From Mangifera indica (taxonomy: Eukaryota > Streptophyta > Magnoliopsida > Sapindales > Anacardiaceae): DNA of 64,000 bases. The position numbers were made by a program, and so were the translations under genes. Location: assembly GCF_011075055.1 (NCBI RefSeq), contig NC_058145.1, positions 6,605,228 through 6,669,227 of the forward strand. Direction: 5' to 3'. Positions 1 through 11,464 of this stretch are shown piece by piece (positions within the stretch are counted from its first letter, which is position 1; each line of letters begins with the position of its first letter). The notes beneath the pieces are model-generated. The model was not told the DNA's origin, ran no database searches, and saw only the letters and a list, made by a program, of their open reading frames with translations.

Positions 1-1626
1 GGTTAAAGTTGGTAAAGGACTATGATTACAAGATTAAGTACTATTTGGGTAAAGCCAATATAGTTGTAGGTGCTCTTAGCAAGAAAGTGTTCCTATCATA
101 AGTTATCACTCACAATGAATTATAGTAGAAGTTAGTGAGAGAACATATTGATATTATCACTAGACAGTTAGTAGGTCTCAAGATCTAGTTGACCATTTTG
201 GATAAGATTCATGTAATATAGCTTCAGATGAGAGATGTCTACAAATTAGGTAGAAGATGACTTGAAATGTTAAGACTGAGTTTAATATAGTAAAAGACAT
301 TTTAAGGTTTTGAAGGAAGATATGTATTTCCTAATAATACAGTTTGAGAGATAAGATCCTAATAGAGGGTGTACATTCCCTGTACAGTTTAAGAAAGATG
401 TTTTGGTGGCTGAGAATAAAGAAAGATATTACAGATTTTATAGCTAAGTGTCTTGTATGTCAACAGATTAAAACTAAATATCAAAGGCTATTTGGATTTT
501 TACAACCCTTTGTATCCCTAAGTGGAAGTGGGAACACATATCAATGAATTTCATGGTTAGATTATTGAAGGTCAAAAATGGCTATAATGCATTGTTTGCC
601 ATAATTGATCAATTGACCAAGTCGATGCATTTTATAATAGTCAAAGACATCACAAATACAGATCAACTAGGTCAGATCTATATAAGAGAGGTTGTCAAAC
701 TTTATAGAGTACCTAGGATGATAGTATCAGATCAAGACACCAAATTTGTCTTCGCATATTGGTAGTAGGTAAAAGTCCTTGGGTATGAGATTGGCATTCA
801 ACACAACATATCATCCTCATGCTAATGGATAGACTAAGAGAGTCAACTAGGTAATTGAGGACATGTTGAAGACTTGTTGCCTGGATAGAAGAGTGAGTTA
901 GATGGATATGTTGCTATAGATAGAGTTTGTTTACAATAATAGTTACCAAGAGACTATCAAGATAGCTCTTTATGAGGCTCTATATGGCAGGAAATATAGA
1001 TTACCATTACATTAGGATAAGATAAGAAAGAGAGATGCCTTAGCTCAATCATTAGGACCCTAGCTAACCCGAAGAATGATTGAGGATATAAGAATAATCA
1101 TGGAGGGAATGAGGCAAACCCAAGATCATCTAAAGAGTTACATAGATCAGAGGAGACGTGATCTTGATTTTAGGTGGGTAATAAGGTATTCATTAGAGTA
1201 GTCCCTTGTAGGTATATTATAAGATTTGGTAAGAAAAGCAAGTTAGCATCGAGATTTAAGGACCTTTTAAGGTACTAGAGCACGTAGGTAAGGTTGCCTA
1301 ATGGCTTGTGCTACCAGCGAGCATGAATCATAGTCATAACATGTTCCATGTACTACTATTACACAAGTATATCAGTGATCCCATCCATGTGCTTAGTGTT
1401 AAAGATTTCAAGCTTGAGGATAACACGGTTTACAAGGAATAATCAATTCAGATACTAGAGAGATAAGTTAAAGAGCTCAGACGTAAGTAGATTCCTTTGG
1501 TAAAGGTTCTTTGGAGGAATTACTGAGTTAAGAAGACCATATAAGAGGTTGAGCATGATATGCAACAGATCTTCCTACACTTGTTCGAGTGAATTTCAAG
1601 GATGAAATTCATATTAAGAGGAGGAT
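1..1626 (+). pseudogene. Ty3/gypsy pol remnant (RNase H end, integrase)
   Basis: This is the 3' part of a gypsy polyprotein, entered in progress at the window edge. The first 90 bases read as the end of RNase H (a WxELxKDYDYKIKY..GKAN..xxALSKK pattern). An integrase follows: a zinc-binding region ending CLVCQQIK near 450-470, then MNFMVRLLKVKNGYNALF and the core motif IVSDQDTKFV near 718-750, and a TAYHPxAN..TK segment near 800-840. The end carries the usual R-x-x-R-F-G-K-x-x-K-L-x-x-RF motif near 1215-1260. In-frame stops and frame changes are frequent, so it is not functional. The pattern resembles plant chromovirus (Tekay/Del-type) integrases; the clade assignment is inference. Confidence 0.85.
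1616..1625 (+). other. Polypurine tract of the gypsy element
   Basis: The purine run AAGAGGAGGA sits immediately before a TG that opens an LTR at 1627. It directly follows a degraded D-E-I-(L/F) reading frame, the usual end of gypsy polyproteins. It would prime plus-strand DNA synthesis in reverse transcription. Confidence 0.6.
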
Positions 1627-2719
1627 TGTAGTAGCCATAAGTAAGCTTAAGGGTATTTTAGTCTTTTTTTAGTGTTTAAGTATGGCAATTAATGAATTTA
1701 GGGGTAGACGCCTGTGTATAGAGGCATACACAGTTGTGTATGGTTTTATAAAGGTTTAGTTTTTGATTGATTGATGTCTAAAGCCATGTATGTGCACTTT
1801 GTTTAAATAAATTGTATGAATATCATGTTTAGGATGTGTAGAGACTTTTGTGTGTGTCTTACAATGAGTAATCTCACTGGTTTTGTGATTGAAAAATCGT
1901 TGCGATTTCTAGATTGTGACACACAACTGTGTATGGTCTTATACATATTCGTGTGTTATTCTAGAAAATTTAAAGGTCTGATTCTAAAGGAAGAAATGCT
2001 TAATCATACGGTATATGACATATGCCCATGTATGGCTTTCTAAAAGTGGACGATGTGTGGCTTGTACACGTGGATTCAAGTACACAAAAGTCTATTCAAG
2101 TTAATTCCCTATGTGCATCTACCCTATACACAATCTTATGTTGAGTGTTACACGCATGTGTACATGGTTCAAGAGGCACACAAGCTAAGAAGTATACACT
2201 CTTATACCCCTAGACAAAGTTAAAAGACGATTATACCTCTAGATTATATGCATAAGAGAGAAGAGTTATATAATAAGAATAATGAGCTAATAAAGGATAG
2301 TTTACTAGCCTTCGATGTCGAAAAGTCTGTACTTATTGAGTTTTACTCATGTGTTTTCTTTGTATGTTTTATAGGTAGAGGTGAGTAGTAGGGCAAACGA
2401 GGATCTAGTGGTCCAATTAGTAGTTGTATGAGATGAGAGGTTGTTATTCAGTTTGTCAGCCACATGGCATTATTACTATTATTATTATTTCTTTCAGACA
2501 TATGGGTTTACTCAAGATTTGTATGGTTATCTTATAACAAAGATTTCGAATATTTGCTAATTTTTTAGTTTGATTTTAAAATAGTTATTTTCATTACATC
2601 ACTTTTTTGCACGTTTTATAATAATGATCATATGTTAAAGTTTTCCAATAGTTTAGTTATGCACATCTCTTTTAGTATATTCTCATCAGAGATAGGTATC
2701 TAAAGAGAGGTGTTTCACA
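1627..2719 (+). repeat. 3' LTR of the gypsy element
   Basis: The region begins TGTAGTAGCC right after the polypurine tract and ends ...GAGAGGTGTTTCACA, which parallels the end of the solo LTR at 33521-35836 (...GGGAGGGATGTTACA). Inside, near 2365-2400, is a GTAGAGGTGAG..AACGAGG segment comparable to the GGTACAGGTGATCGAGG segment of that solo LTR (near 35466). It is rich in short half-palindromes built on TGTGTA/TACACA. The 5' partner LTR lies outside the window, so the target duplication cannot be checked. The right border is placed by analogy. Confidence 0.6.
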
Positions 2720-2799
2720 ACCTCAACATACACAAAAACTATGTAGGTTTACATGTTTATGTCAAGAGCTAAAAAGAATTTATTTTTTCCTGACTTAGC

Positions 2800-4400
2800 A
2801 CAATGATGTATGGTTATCAATGATAACGAACCTAAAACCTATTATAAGGCTATTTCAAGTCCAAATTTTGATAAATGGTTGGATAATAAGAAATATGAAG
2901 TAGACTTCATATATCAAAACCAACTAAGGACTCTGATGGATACACCTAAAGGCGAAACTCATAAAATGCAAATGGGTTTTCAAAAGGAAGACTGTCATGG
3001 AAGGTAACGTGCATACCTACAAAGCACAATTAGTTGTCAAAAGTTTCACTCAGAAGTATGACATTAACTATGATGAAACATTTTCACTAGTTGTTATACC
3101 TCTGTCTATTAGTATTATGCTTGCTACAACTGGTATTATGACTATGAAAACTTTTAGTCAAAACTGCCTTCCTAAATGGTAACCTTGTAGAGGATGTTTA
3201 TATGACTCAAACTGATGGTTTTGTTTTTACTAGACAAGTAGAAAAAATATATATGCTGGGAATGTCCATTATGGACTTAAGCAAACTTCAAAAAGTTAAA
3301 CTATTCATTTTGATTAAATTGTTCAAGAGTTCAGATTAATAAAAAATAAACATGAATCTTGTGTGTACAAGAAGGTCAGCAGGAGTGTGATTGCGTTTCT
3401 GCTATTGTATGTCGATGACATCTTAATTATTGAAAATGACATACCGAACTTACAATTGGTAAAAAGTTTGGTTATCCAAGTGTTTCTTCATGAAAGACTT
3501 AGGAGAAGCAACGTACATTCTTAGGATTAAAATTTATTGAGATAGAGAGCGTAGACTACTAGATCTAAGTCAAAACACATACATAGACAAGGTATTGACT
3601 AAATTTTATATGGAAGAATCTAAGAAACGATTTCTACTCATATCCCATGGTGTATATCTTTCAAAAAATATGTGTCCAAGTTTACAATCTGAGAAAGATA
3701 AGATAAGTAGGATCTCATATACCCAGACTATAGGATCAATCATATACACCATGCTATGTACGAGGATTGATATCTTATATGCTTTGAGCATTTATAATAG
3801 ATATTAATCTGATCTAGATGAAAAACACTATATAGTTGTCAAGAACATCCTGAAGTACCTAAAAAGGACTAAGGATACTTTCTTAGTTTATAGAGGGGAA
3901 TTTGAACTCACTACTACAGTTCTAATTTCTAAACTGATCAAGATTATTAGAAATCCCAATCAAGGTTTGTGTTTTTATTTGAATGGTGGTATAGTTAGCT
4001 CGAAAAGCTCCAAACAAAGTACCAGACTGATTTTACAATAGAGTCTAAATATATTGCCCTCTCAAAAATGCAAAAAATGTTGTATAGACAAGAAGTTTGT
4101 GATTGAACTTAGAGTGGTTCTTGGTATCACAAAGCTGATAGAACTTTATTGCGACAATAATAGAGTAATTACTCAAGCATAAAAGTCACAGTCTTATAGA
4201 GGTCTAACCATATACTCAAACAATATTACTTAATTTGAGAGATTGTCTAATAAGGTGACAAGCAGATAATAAGGATTGATATAGATGACAATTTGGTTGA
4301 CTTACTGACAAAGGGTCTATCGTAGCAAAAACATGAAAGACATGTAACTGATTCGACATTAGATATATAATTGATTGGCTATAAAAACTCTATGAATTGA
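2800..4400 (+). pseudogene. Ty1/copia reverse transcriptase-RNase H remnant
   Basis: A broken copia pol. The reverse transcriptase start is visible as the P-x-T-Y-x-x-A..KW pattern near 2830-2880, followed by D-TPKG. Then come a frame-shifted segment equivalent to KTAFLNGNL.EDVYM.Q (near 3150-3215) and the catalytic-site motif LLYVDDILI near 3400-3430. MKDLGEATYIL (near 3490-3520) and IGSIIYTMLCTRIDILYA (near 3730-3785) follow. The RNase H end reads NLVDLLTKGLS near 4292-4320. Many stops and frameshifts make it inactive. Integrase and gag are absent. The motif set fits the Tork/SIRE-like side of copia, which is inference. Confidence 0.85.
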
Positions 4401-4494
4401 CATTTGTGAATGTAATTCTATATTAATCATTAATAAAAGGATTTATTGTTATTCAATTCATATGTTGTCTCTTTATATGATTATACGAATAACA

Positions 4495-6126
4495 TGTCCT
4501 TAGAATGGTAAAACTATGACAAAGGGATCAGACAACTGATCATGAGAACCTTATGTACATATTAAATGACTATTATAGAAATGCCTGTAATCCTGACATT
4601 GTAATGAATAAGGGCATATATAATAATAATTAGAGTATCATAGTGTTGAGCAATCTCACCAAAAAATATGACAAGTTAAAGCTATTGTAGTTAGTTTAGT
4701 ACAACACATGGGTGTATGTTGTAGATATGTTTATCAAACTGACCCAACCAAAAGATATCCATATGGATGGTAGCTTTAGTATATATGAAATAAATCCTCT
4801 GAACACTGTAGGTGATCTTTTGACTTTAGGTCGCCAAACTGTCTATTGTAAGGGTTAGTATGGTTTGACGTTATCCAAATTCCACTATAATTAGGGTTAT
4901 TATAAAGATAATAATCAATCATATTGTGGTATACATGAAGACTATGGTTGATTGATAAATGATTCATCATTTTTTAGCACAAAAGAAGATATTTTACATA
5001 AAAATACTGAATGACATCCATGATTGTTTGAATTTATGGCTATAGTGGGATAAGATTGTTGTCTAATTCAAGTAAGTCATTAAGTATAAGTTCATACCAA
5101 GGAATTATTGAGATAGACACACTTTTACGTCTTAGCCTTAAAAGATATTGATTGACAAAAAAATTGAATCATATGTAACTGTGATATTGTAAAAGCTTAA
5201 GAGATGTTTGTTGAAACTTTATCATTCGAGTGGTCATGAGGTTTTACTAAAGGCCAATCTTGGTCTATGTTTGAATTAACCCCAAATCCAAACATTGTCG
5301 GCTCAATAGATAGCTTATAGGTCACATGCATAAAAGAGTTGAATTAAACTTAGAAAAGTGGATTGTTTGTTGACAATCTTGGTATTCAGGACCGAGAGAG
5401 ATAAAGAGACCCAAATGCACTAGGTTTACTTAATATGTTAAAAGGATTAGATTTAACCATGCCTTGACAAGTGCTAATCATGCATTTAGTGAAAGAGGTG
5501 TTAGCCATGCAAATGCATGATGTCGGTCAACACATTAACAAAAACATGTTAGCTAGCATACATATCGTGTAAGCTTTGGCCATATCGATCAACACACACA
5601 TATGTGCTAGCCTTGCAAATGGCTTAATGGAAGTTGGCTGGATAATCTTTCATGCTAGTTGTGTATTTATGTTGAAGGTTTCACGTGTGCTTAGAATTCC
5701 AACTATGCTTGGATACCTACACATATATATAAGGTATGATTTTTTGCATAAACAGATAAGCATACACAGTATATAAAAGCCCTATCCGCTGGTTCTATAC
5801 TCTCTCATTTTGCCATGAATAGTGATTCTAGTTAATAGCCTTAGCAATCTTTTCATCTGGATTTCCTTTTTCATGTTCGTGATCCACATGGATATCAAGA
5901 CACTGTCTTGTGAGAGTTGGATAACATACTTTCTCTGGTCACGTGAAAGTTGAAAAAGCCACCAATACAAGTATAAATCTAAAACACCATATGAGTGTTT
6001 TGTATGTTTATAAATTTTATGTTTAAAATGGGTATCCTCATTATGGTTTTCAAGATTGTTTGATTTAAAAATTGTAAATTCCGTTATGCTATTGGTGATC
6101 GACACCGACACCTTGAAAACCTTACA
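4495..6126 (+). repeat. Ty1/copia 3' LTR
   Basis: The region follows the copia RNase H end. It shares long same-orientation similarity with 37560-39016: matching stretches include the CACATATTAAATGGTCATTG-like block (4555 and 37612), the GGAATAAATCCTTTAAACA-like block (near 4790 and 37850), and the end with T-CGTT-TGCTA-TGGT near 6080 and 38970. It opens TGTCCTTAG and ends ...ACCTTACA. The borders come from TG/CA ends and the extent of similarity, not from a target duplication. Confidence 0.55.
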
Positions 6127-7082
6127 AAATGATGCTCAAGATATGATCCATTGACTTGAAAATATTGGATTTGGAATATCTACTGATTTGATCTAGATTC
6201 GAGTTCCAAAACGAATGTTGATAAATACTAGAAACTAAAATCCTTGGCCAAAATATAATGCAAGTTATACCAAGAGTGTTAGTGATGACATGTTTTGAAG
6301 ATATCGATCGACAATTTGTAGAGAATCAAATTTAGGGTTTTGATGAACTATGAGCCTGAAGTCGATCAAGATTAGACAATGAAAGGATTTTGCCTACACA
6401 AAACATATGATTAGGAAATTAGGTTTGATGAAGTATTTATTCATTATGGTTTAGAGGCTATAACACACTACTAAATGTTTATCATAGTCATTGAGTTTCT
6501 AGATGTAGTTTTAGATTATCCTAAAAAGGCTTACGGTTATGCCACGATGAACCTAAAGGATCACACTAATTAACCAAACATTTATAGAGAGAGGATTAAT
6601 TATCCGAGGTTGGCTATCACCTTCTAAAGTATAATGAAAATTAAAATATATAAAATGTTATATGACTACAAATATAACATTTTAAAAGTTAAGATGTTGG
6701 TGAGATAGAATTAGGGTGGTTAAAGTATATATTTGATTTACTTTCAAGGTCATAGTTTATATCAAGAATTTAAAAGGACCAAATAACAATTACATAATTG
6801 TTAATTAGCCATTACTATATAAATGGACCTTTAGTTCATTTTAAAGGTATTAGCTCATTTTCTTTACATCTAATGGGTTTAGTGGATTTTTAGATTGGTG
6901 GTGCAATTTTTTGGGGGTTGTTTCATGTGAGAGGCTTTCTTTATCATCCTACATCAAAGAAAGAAAGCAAAAAGTAGGTAATACACTAAAACTCTTCATA
7001 CTTGCTTTTTTGTTGTATTGATTCATGCTTGATTTTAACTTGCATGTCATTTTTGCTTCATTTTCTTCCTCATTCTCTCTCA
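6127..7082 (+). repeat. 5'-truncated copia LTR of a second family, with TATA box
   Basis: The region is clearly homologous to 9690-10400 plus 11468-11677 in the same orientation. Shared blocks include the CGAATGTTGATAAATA segment (6211 and 9777) and the TATAAAATGTTATA..AACATTTTAAAAGTTAAGATGTT segment (6650 and 10215). A TATATAAA box lies at 6816-6823, matching one at 10383-10390. The right end is set by a tRNA-Met-type primer-binding site at 7085. The leftmost ~570 bases of the family, present in the other copy, are missing here. Confidence 0.6.
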
Positions 7083-7084
7083 AA

Positions 7085-7096
7085 TGGTATTAGACC
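7085..7096 (+). other. Primer-binding site (initiator tRNA-Met type)
   Basis: TGGTATTAGACC, followed by CATTTTGG, matches the plant retrotransposon consensus TGGTATCAGAGC with a few changes. It lies two bases after the LTR end at 7082, the normal spacing. It marks 6127-7082 as a 5' LTR of a plus-strand copia element. Confidence 0.65.
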
Positions 7097-7744
7097 CATT
7101 TTGGCTAAGCAAAATATATGTCATGCATGTTGTTGGTTTATTGGGAAATCAAATTTTTCAAGCATAACTTTGCATTATACCTATTGGCTTTTCTTTCATT
7201 TTCTATAATCTAATGGTTTTAAGATGAAGAACATATGATTTAAGACATGTATATGATGAAGTGTTAATGGGATGCATGTATATGTGCTTGATTTAGACAT
7301 ACATGTGTTTGTTGGCTTATGGAAGGAAATTTTAAATCTATGAACATAGATGCATGTCTCCATTATAATGTGTATTTGGATATACATTGCAATTTTTTCT
7401 TTTAATGTTATTTTGTCTATTGTACATGAAATACATGAATTAGGGGCATAAATGTATGGTATATGCATATAAATGATTAAATATGGAGATATGTTAATGT
7501 ATGTGCATAGATGTATTGAAATGTTCATAAAATAATTCTAGATTTTTAAATTTTAGTTCAAACATGCTAAATGTAAGTTTAATGGTGATTGAAGCTATTT
7601 TGGGTGAAGATTAAGTTGTATGGAATTAATGTAATTGCATAAAATTAAAATTATAATCCATGGTAAAAAGGGTTTTACATGACATGTTGAATGGTATGGT
7701 ATGTGTATGTGCCATGAATGTTTAATACATGATTTATTTTAATA
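7097..7744 (+). other. Copia leader region, no gene
   Basis: AT-rich sequence with many ATG/CATGTAT words and no readable protein homology. By position it is the untranslated leader after the primer-binding site. It is cut off where minus-strand gypsy gag sequence begins. Confidence 0.4.
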
Positions 7745-9010
7745 TGATTTTAGCCAATTGCACACCTTCTGGTATGTCTATGCCTACACATGCAACAAGA
7801 AGATTATCATGCCTTTATCGATCCTCTATATTGGGTTGCTTATCACACCTTAGCTTTTAACCATTCTAGTTCTTTTTGAAACCTTTGGACTAGAAGCTCC
7901 TCTTGCCTTTATAATCTCAGCTATCTCACTAATGACTGTCACCTGTAATTGCCTACTAAGATCTTAAGGTTAGGGTTGTTGATCAGGGCTGCTCTAGAAC
8001 TCCTTTATCTCTGGTTGTCTTTAATCTCATGGCCTTAAACCTTAGGGCTATACTCAATGCCTTTGAATAAGAATTAGGGGCATGATCTCATATCATCATG
8101 TCCTTGGCGATGTCTGACCTTAACCCATTAATGAAAATCTCTATTTTGCCCTTATTAATATTGGTCATTCCAAACATATCGAGAAACAACATTGAGCCTA
8201 GTGCAGTACTCATTGATAGTTATCTGACTTTTTCTCAAATTAATGAACTCCTAGACCTAAACAGGTTGAACATCAGTAGACAAATACTTTTTGTAAATAG
8301 CTTATTGAAAATTAGCTTAAGTCATGTAAGCTATCTAACAGGTATCACAGTTTCCGCCATCATATCTTGATATTTCCTTTAAGCAAGAAGCTAACATATT
8401 AGACCCTTTCATGGTCTATCATCTTAAACAAGATGACATCCTCTACAAATTTTAGCCACTCCTTAACTGGTACAGATTTAATCCCTTAGCCACTTTTAAA
8501 CTCTTGAGGCTAATGTCTACAACCAAACCACAAATTGGGTGTCTTCTGTTAACACCTACCACAATAATTATTTGAACCTTCTCATCCACTCTATCATACT
8601 GAGATGGTTCATCCACTATTAATGGCTACTCAGCAACTAGAAATACCATAATGTAGTGTCCCATAATCTCGAATGCCTCTCAATTCTCTCAAAGAACCTT
8701 TTGAGCATTCTACCTAATAATTGAGCTATCAACCTATGACACTACATCAATGCCAAAGCCATGTCTTTGAGTTTCTCTCTAACTACCCCTAAAGGTAAAG
8801 ACATTTTTATAATTACCTATTAGCCTCATGGATCTCATCCCGAAATAAACATAAAAGCTCAGAGAAATATACCACAATTCAAATAAAGGTTAAATAATAT
8901 TTACAACAATCGACATAAGGGAACGGTTAGCGTTGCATGAGGAGTTACTTAAACATACTTATGCACATCTAGAAAATAAACTTAACACTTTTTCGGGTTC
9001 CAAAAACCAT
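7745..9010 (-). pseudogene. Ty3/gypsy gag remnant, antisense to the window
   Basis: Read on the minus strand, this stretch gives degraded gag with the usual capsid pattern. Near 8200-8300 it reads as Y-K-K-Y, then EFINLRKSQITINEYCTRL, matching the E-F-x-x-L-x-Q-x-x-x-S-V-x-E-Y-x-x-x-F motif of Tekay/Del-type chromoviruses. Upstream, near 8330-8440, are traces of the MLA..L...A..WW region. Stops are frequent. A primer-binding site in the same orientation lies at 9011-9022, so this is the 5' part of an element whose pol is missing; copia sequence replaces it on the left. Confidence 0.6.
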
Positions 9011-9022
9011 GCTCTAATAGAA
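9011..9022 (-). other. Primer-binding site of the minus-strand gypsy element
   Basis: On the minus strand the sequence reads (T)TCTATTAGAGC followed by ATGG, a diverged TGGTATCAGAGC site complementary to initiator tRNA-Met. It sits a few bases from the LTR end at 9027. Confidence 0.55.
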
Positions 9023-10400
9023 AAAGTGTAACACTTTTTTCTAAATACATACCTCTACCTAGAATATGAATATAAAGAAACGTGTTAACTTGAAACTTTT
9101 TCCTAATCACATGTTAATGTATGTCCTAGCAACTATTCGTGTTATCGGTTTCAAGGGTTTTTCATCTTGTATCTTTATATGTATGATTCATTAAATAAAA
9201 TAAAGAGTCCTTTTGTTCATATATAAAAACTATTTTATTTATTTCTTTAAATATGAAATATGTATGTGACCTATCTAGATAATTTATTTAATCAATAAGA
9301 TATGATTATCAAATTATTCCTTATAAATGTGATATCGGTTGGGTAATAATATCACATAATAGATATATTTAATACCTCTATTGAATATTATGAGATAATA
9401 TTAGTATGGGTGATAATGACAGTCATGTCACTAGTGTATTAGTATAGATTAATAGTTAGTGAGCTATTTTTTGAACGTGACCAATTATGATAAATCACAT
9501 GGAGATTTCAATATAGTCAATGACTTATCATATGGTTTTGCTAATGTATGAAGTAATCCTTTGACTTGAAATATCTGCCAAATCCAATACAGATTTGCAT
9601 GGTTCATAAGGTGTATAAATGCAAAACCAGTCATGTTTCATATGATAAAGCGAAGTTAACTGATACATTGTTCATATACAAAGACGAATGATGATCAAGA
9701 GGGGATTCGTTGACTTGGAGTTATAGGATTCAGATTATATATAGACTCAACAATTATCTAGTTTCGAGTTTTTGCACGAATGTTGATAAATATTGAAACA
9801 AAATCTTTGGACAAAGTATAACATAAGTCATACGAAGGATGTTCGTGATGACACTTTTTGAATATATTGATCGACGATTCGGTGAAATATTAAGACTAGG
9901 ATTTTGACGAACCATGAACTCATACTCGATTAGGATTTGACAATAAAAAGATCTTACCTACACGAAATGTATGATAAAAACATAGTTTTGATGGAGTATG
10001 TCTTCATTATGGTTTAGGAATTATGACACATTACTAAATATTTACCATTGTCATTGAATATTTATACATGTTTTTTGAATCATCCAAAAAAGACTAACAA
10101 CTATGTCATTGTGAACCTAGACGATCAAACCAATAAATCAAGTTTTCAAAGAGATAAAGAATTGATTATCGAAGGATAACTTACACCTATCAAAGGTAAT
10201 AAAGTTAATACCATATAAAATGTTATACGGATGTGAAAGTAACATTTTAAAAGTTAAGATGTTCATAAGGTAATGTTAGGGTGGCAAATCTATATATTGG
10301 ATGTACATGTATGACTATTACATAAATTAAGAGATTTACAACATGCCATGCAAAATTATGAATTTACATATTAGTCCACCACTATATAAAGTTAAAGTTA

Positions 10401-11464
10401 GGGAGCATTTGCTTCAATGTATAAAAAGATTACTCTGAGAATCTATTTTTCATTACTAATATTACTTTGTTTGGTTATGAGGTAAAGGATTTTTGTAATC
10501 TTATATTACTAATGGTGATGTGGTAAGTAATATAAGAAGTAATCTAATTACTAGATATGACAATAGGGAAGGGCAGGGAGGGGATCTCAATCCCTGTCCC
10601 TATCCCAGTTCTCGTCCTTATTACAGGGATGAAAATGATTCTCTATCTCCTCCCGACGAAGAAAAACCTTATCCCCATCCCCTCCTCTCCCCGTCCTCGC
10701 AGGGAAAATTCCCCTTCTCATACTCGCAAGGAAAAATCTTCTCTTTATACCCTCTCAACACAATATGTATATATATTAAATAACAAAATTAAGTAAAATT
10801 AAAATCAACCCACTATTTCAAATGTCATAAATATAATATATTAACCACTTTAGTATGCACAACAAAAACCTAAATAAATTTGAAAAACATAAATAATCTA
10901 AAACTATAAAAATATGTTAGTATTTTAAGTAAATATATTAATATAAAGAGACGGGAATAAAGGAGGGACGAGAAAGGGGTGGGGCGGGGAGGGACATATG
11001 CATCCCCATCTCCTATTGCGGGGATTTGTTTCATCCCTGTCCCCGTCCCGTTCCCTATTTCTATCGAGGAATTTCTTTCCCGTTAGGGTTAGGGCCTTTA
11101 AAGTCGGGTTGAAATTATCATCTCTACTGACTATCACCTCTACCTTAGGTATTAAAATATTACCAAGATAATTTTAATTTTATTATAATTATATTTTTAT
11201 TTATTAGTTTTTTAAGACAAAAATTATATCTAATATAACAACTAATATAAAAAAATATTTTAAAATAATTATACTTAAGGTTATTTAGGTAAAACGATAT
11301 GTTAGTATTCTTTTATTTCTTCTAACCAAATATAATAATTATTTATACCTATCAAATTTTATCAAATATAATAATCGTTTATATCTAATATTCTTCTAGG
11401 TAATCTATTTTCAAGATAATATTTTAATTTTGGTAATAAAATATTACCTAAACCAAATACACCC
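10401..11464. mobile_element. Harbinger/Tourist-type non-autonomous element
   Basis: The element is bounded by TTA (10398-10400) and TTA (11465-11467), the 3-bp duplication typical of PIF/Harbinger. Termini GGGAGCATTTGCTTCA and, inverted, GGGTGTATTTGGTTTA match at 12 of 16 positions. The ends are AT-rich with GATTAC/GTAATATT words that pair between arms. No transposase is encoded. It contains a second element (10552-11126), so its own length is about 490 bp. It sits ten bases after the TATA box of the copia LTR. Confidence 0.7.
10552..11126. mobile_element. hAT-type non-autonomous element with GC-rich arms
   Basis: Termini TAGATATGACAAT and, inverted, TAGAGATGATAAT match at 11 of 13 positions. 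The flanking 8-mers CTAATTAC (10544-10551) and CTGACTAT (11127-11134) agree at 5 of 8, all three differences being transitions; 8-bp duplications are typical of hAT elements. Long GC-rich arms made of GGGGA/TCCCC words (about 10565-10735 and 10950-11095) are roughly inverse complements around an AT-rich core. No protein is encoded; open frames here are by-products of the repeats. Confidence 0.6.

Noticed and set aside
5782..6111. 109-codon minus-strand frame
   Set aside because: It lies within the copia LTR and is antisense to it; the related LTR at 37560-39016 gives no conserved frame.
10520..11137. Several open frames of 70-90 codons on both strands in GC-rich DNA
   Set aside because: They follow the GGGGA/TCCCC repeat arms of the hAT-like element and have repetitive composition with no protein motif.
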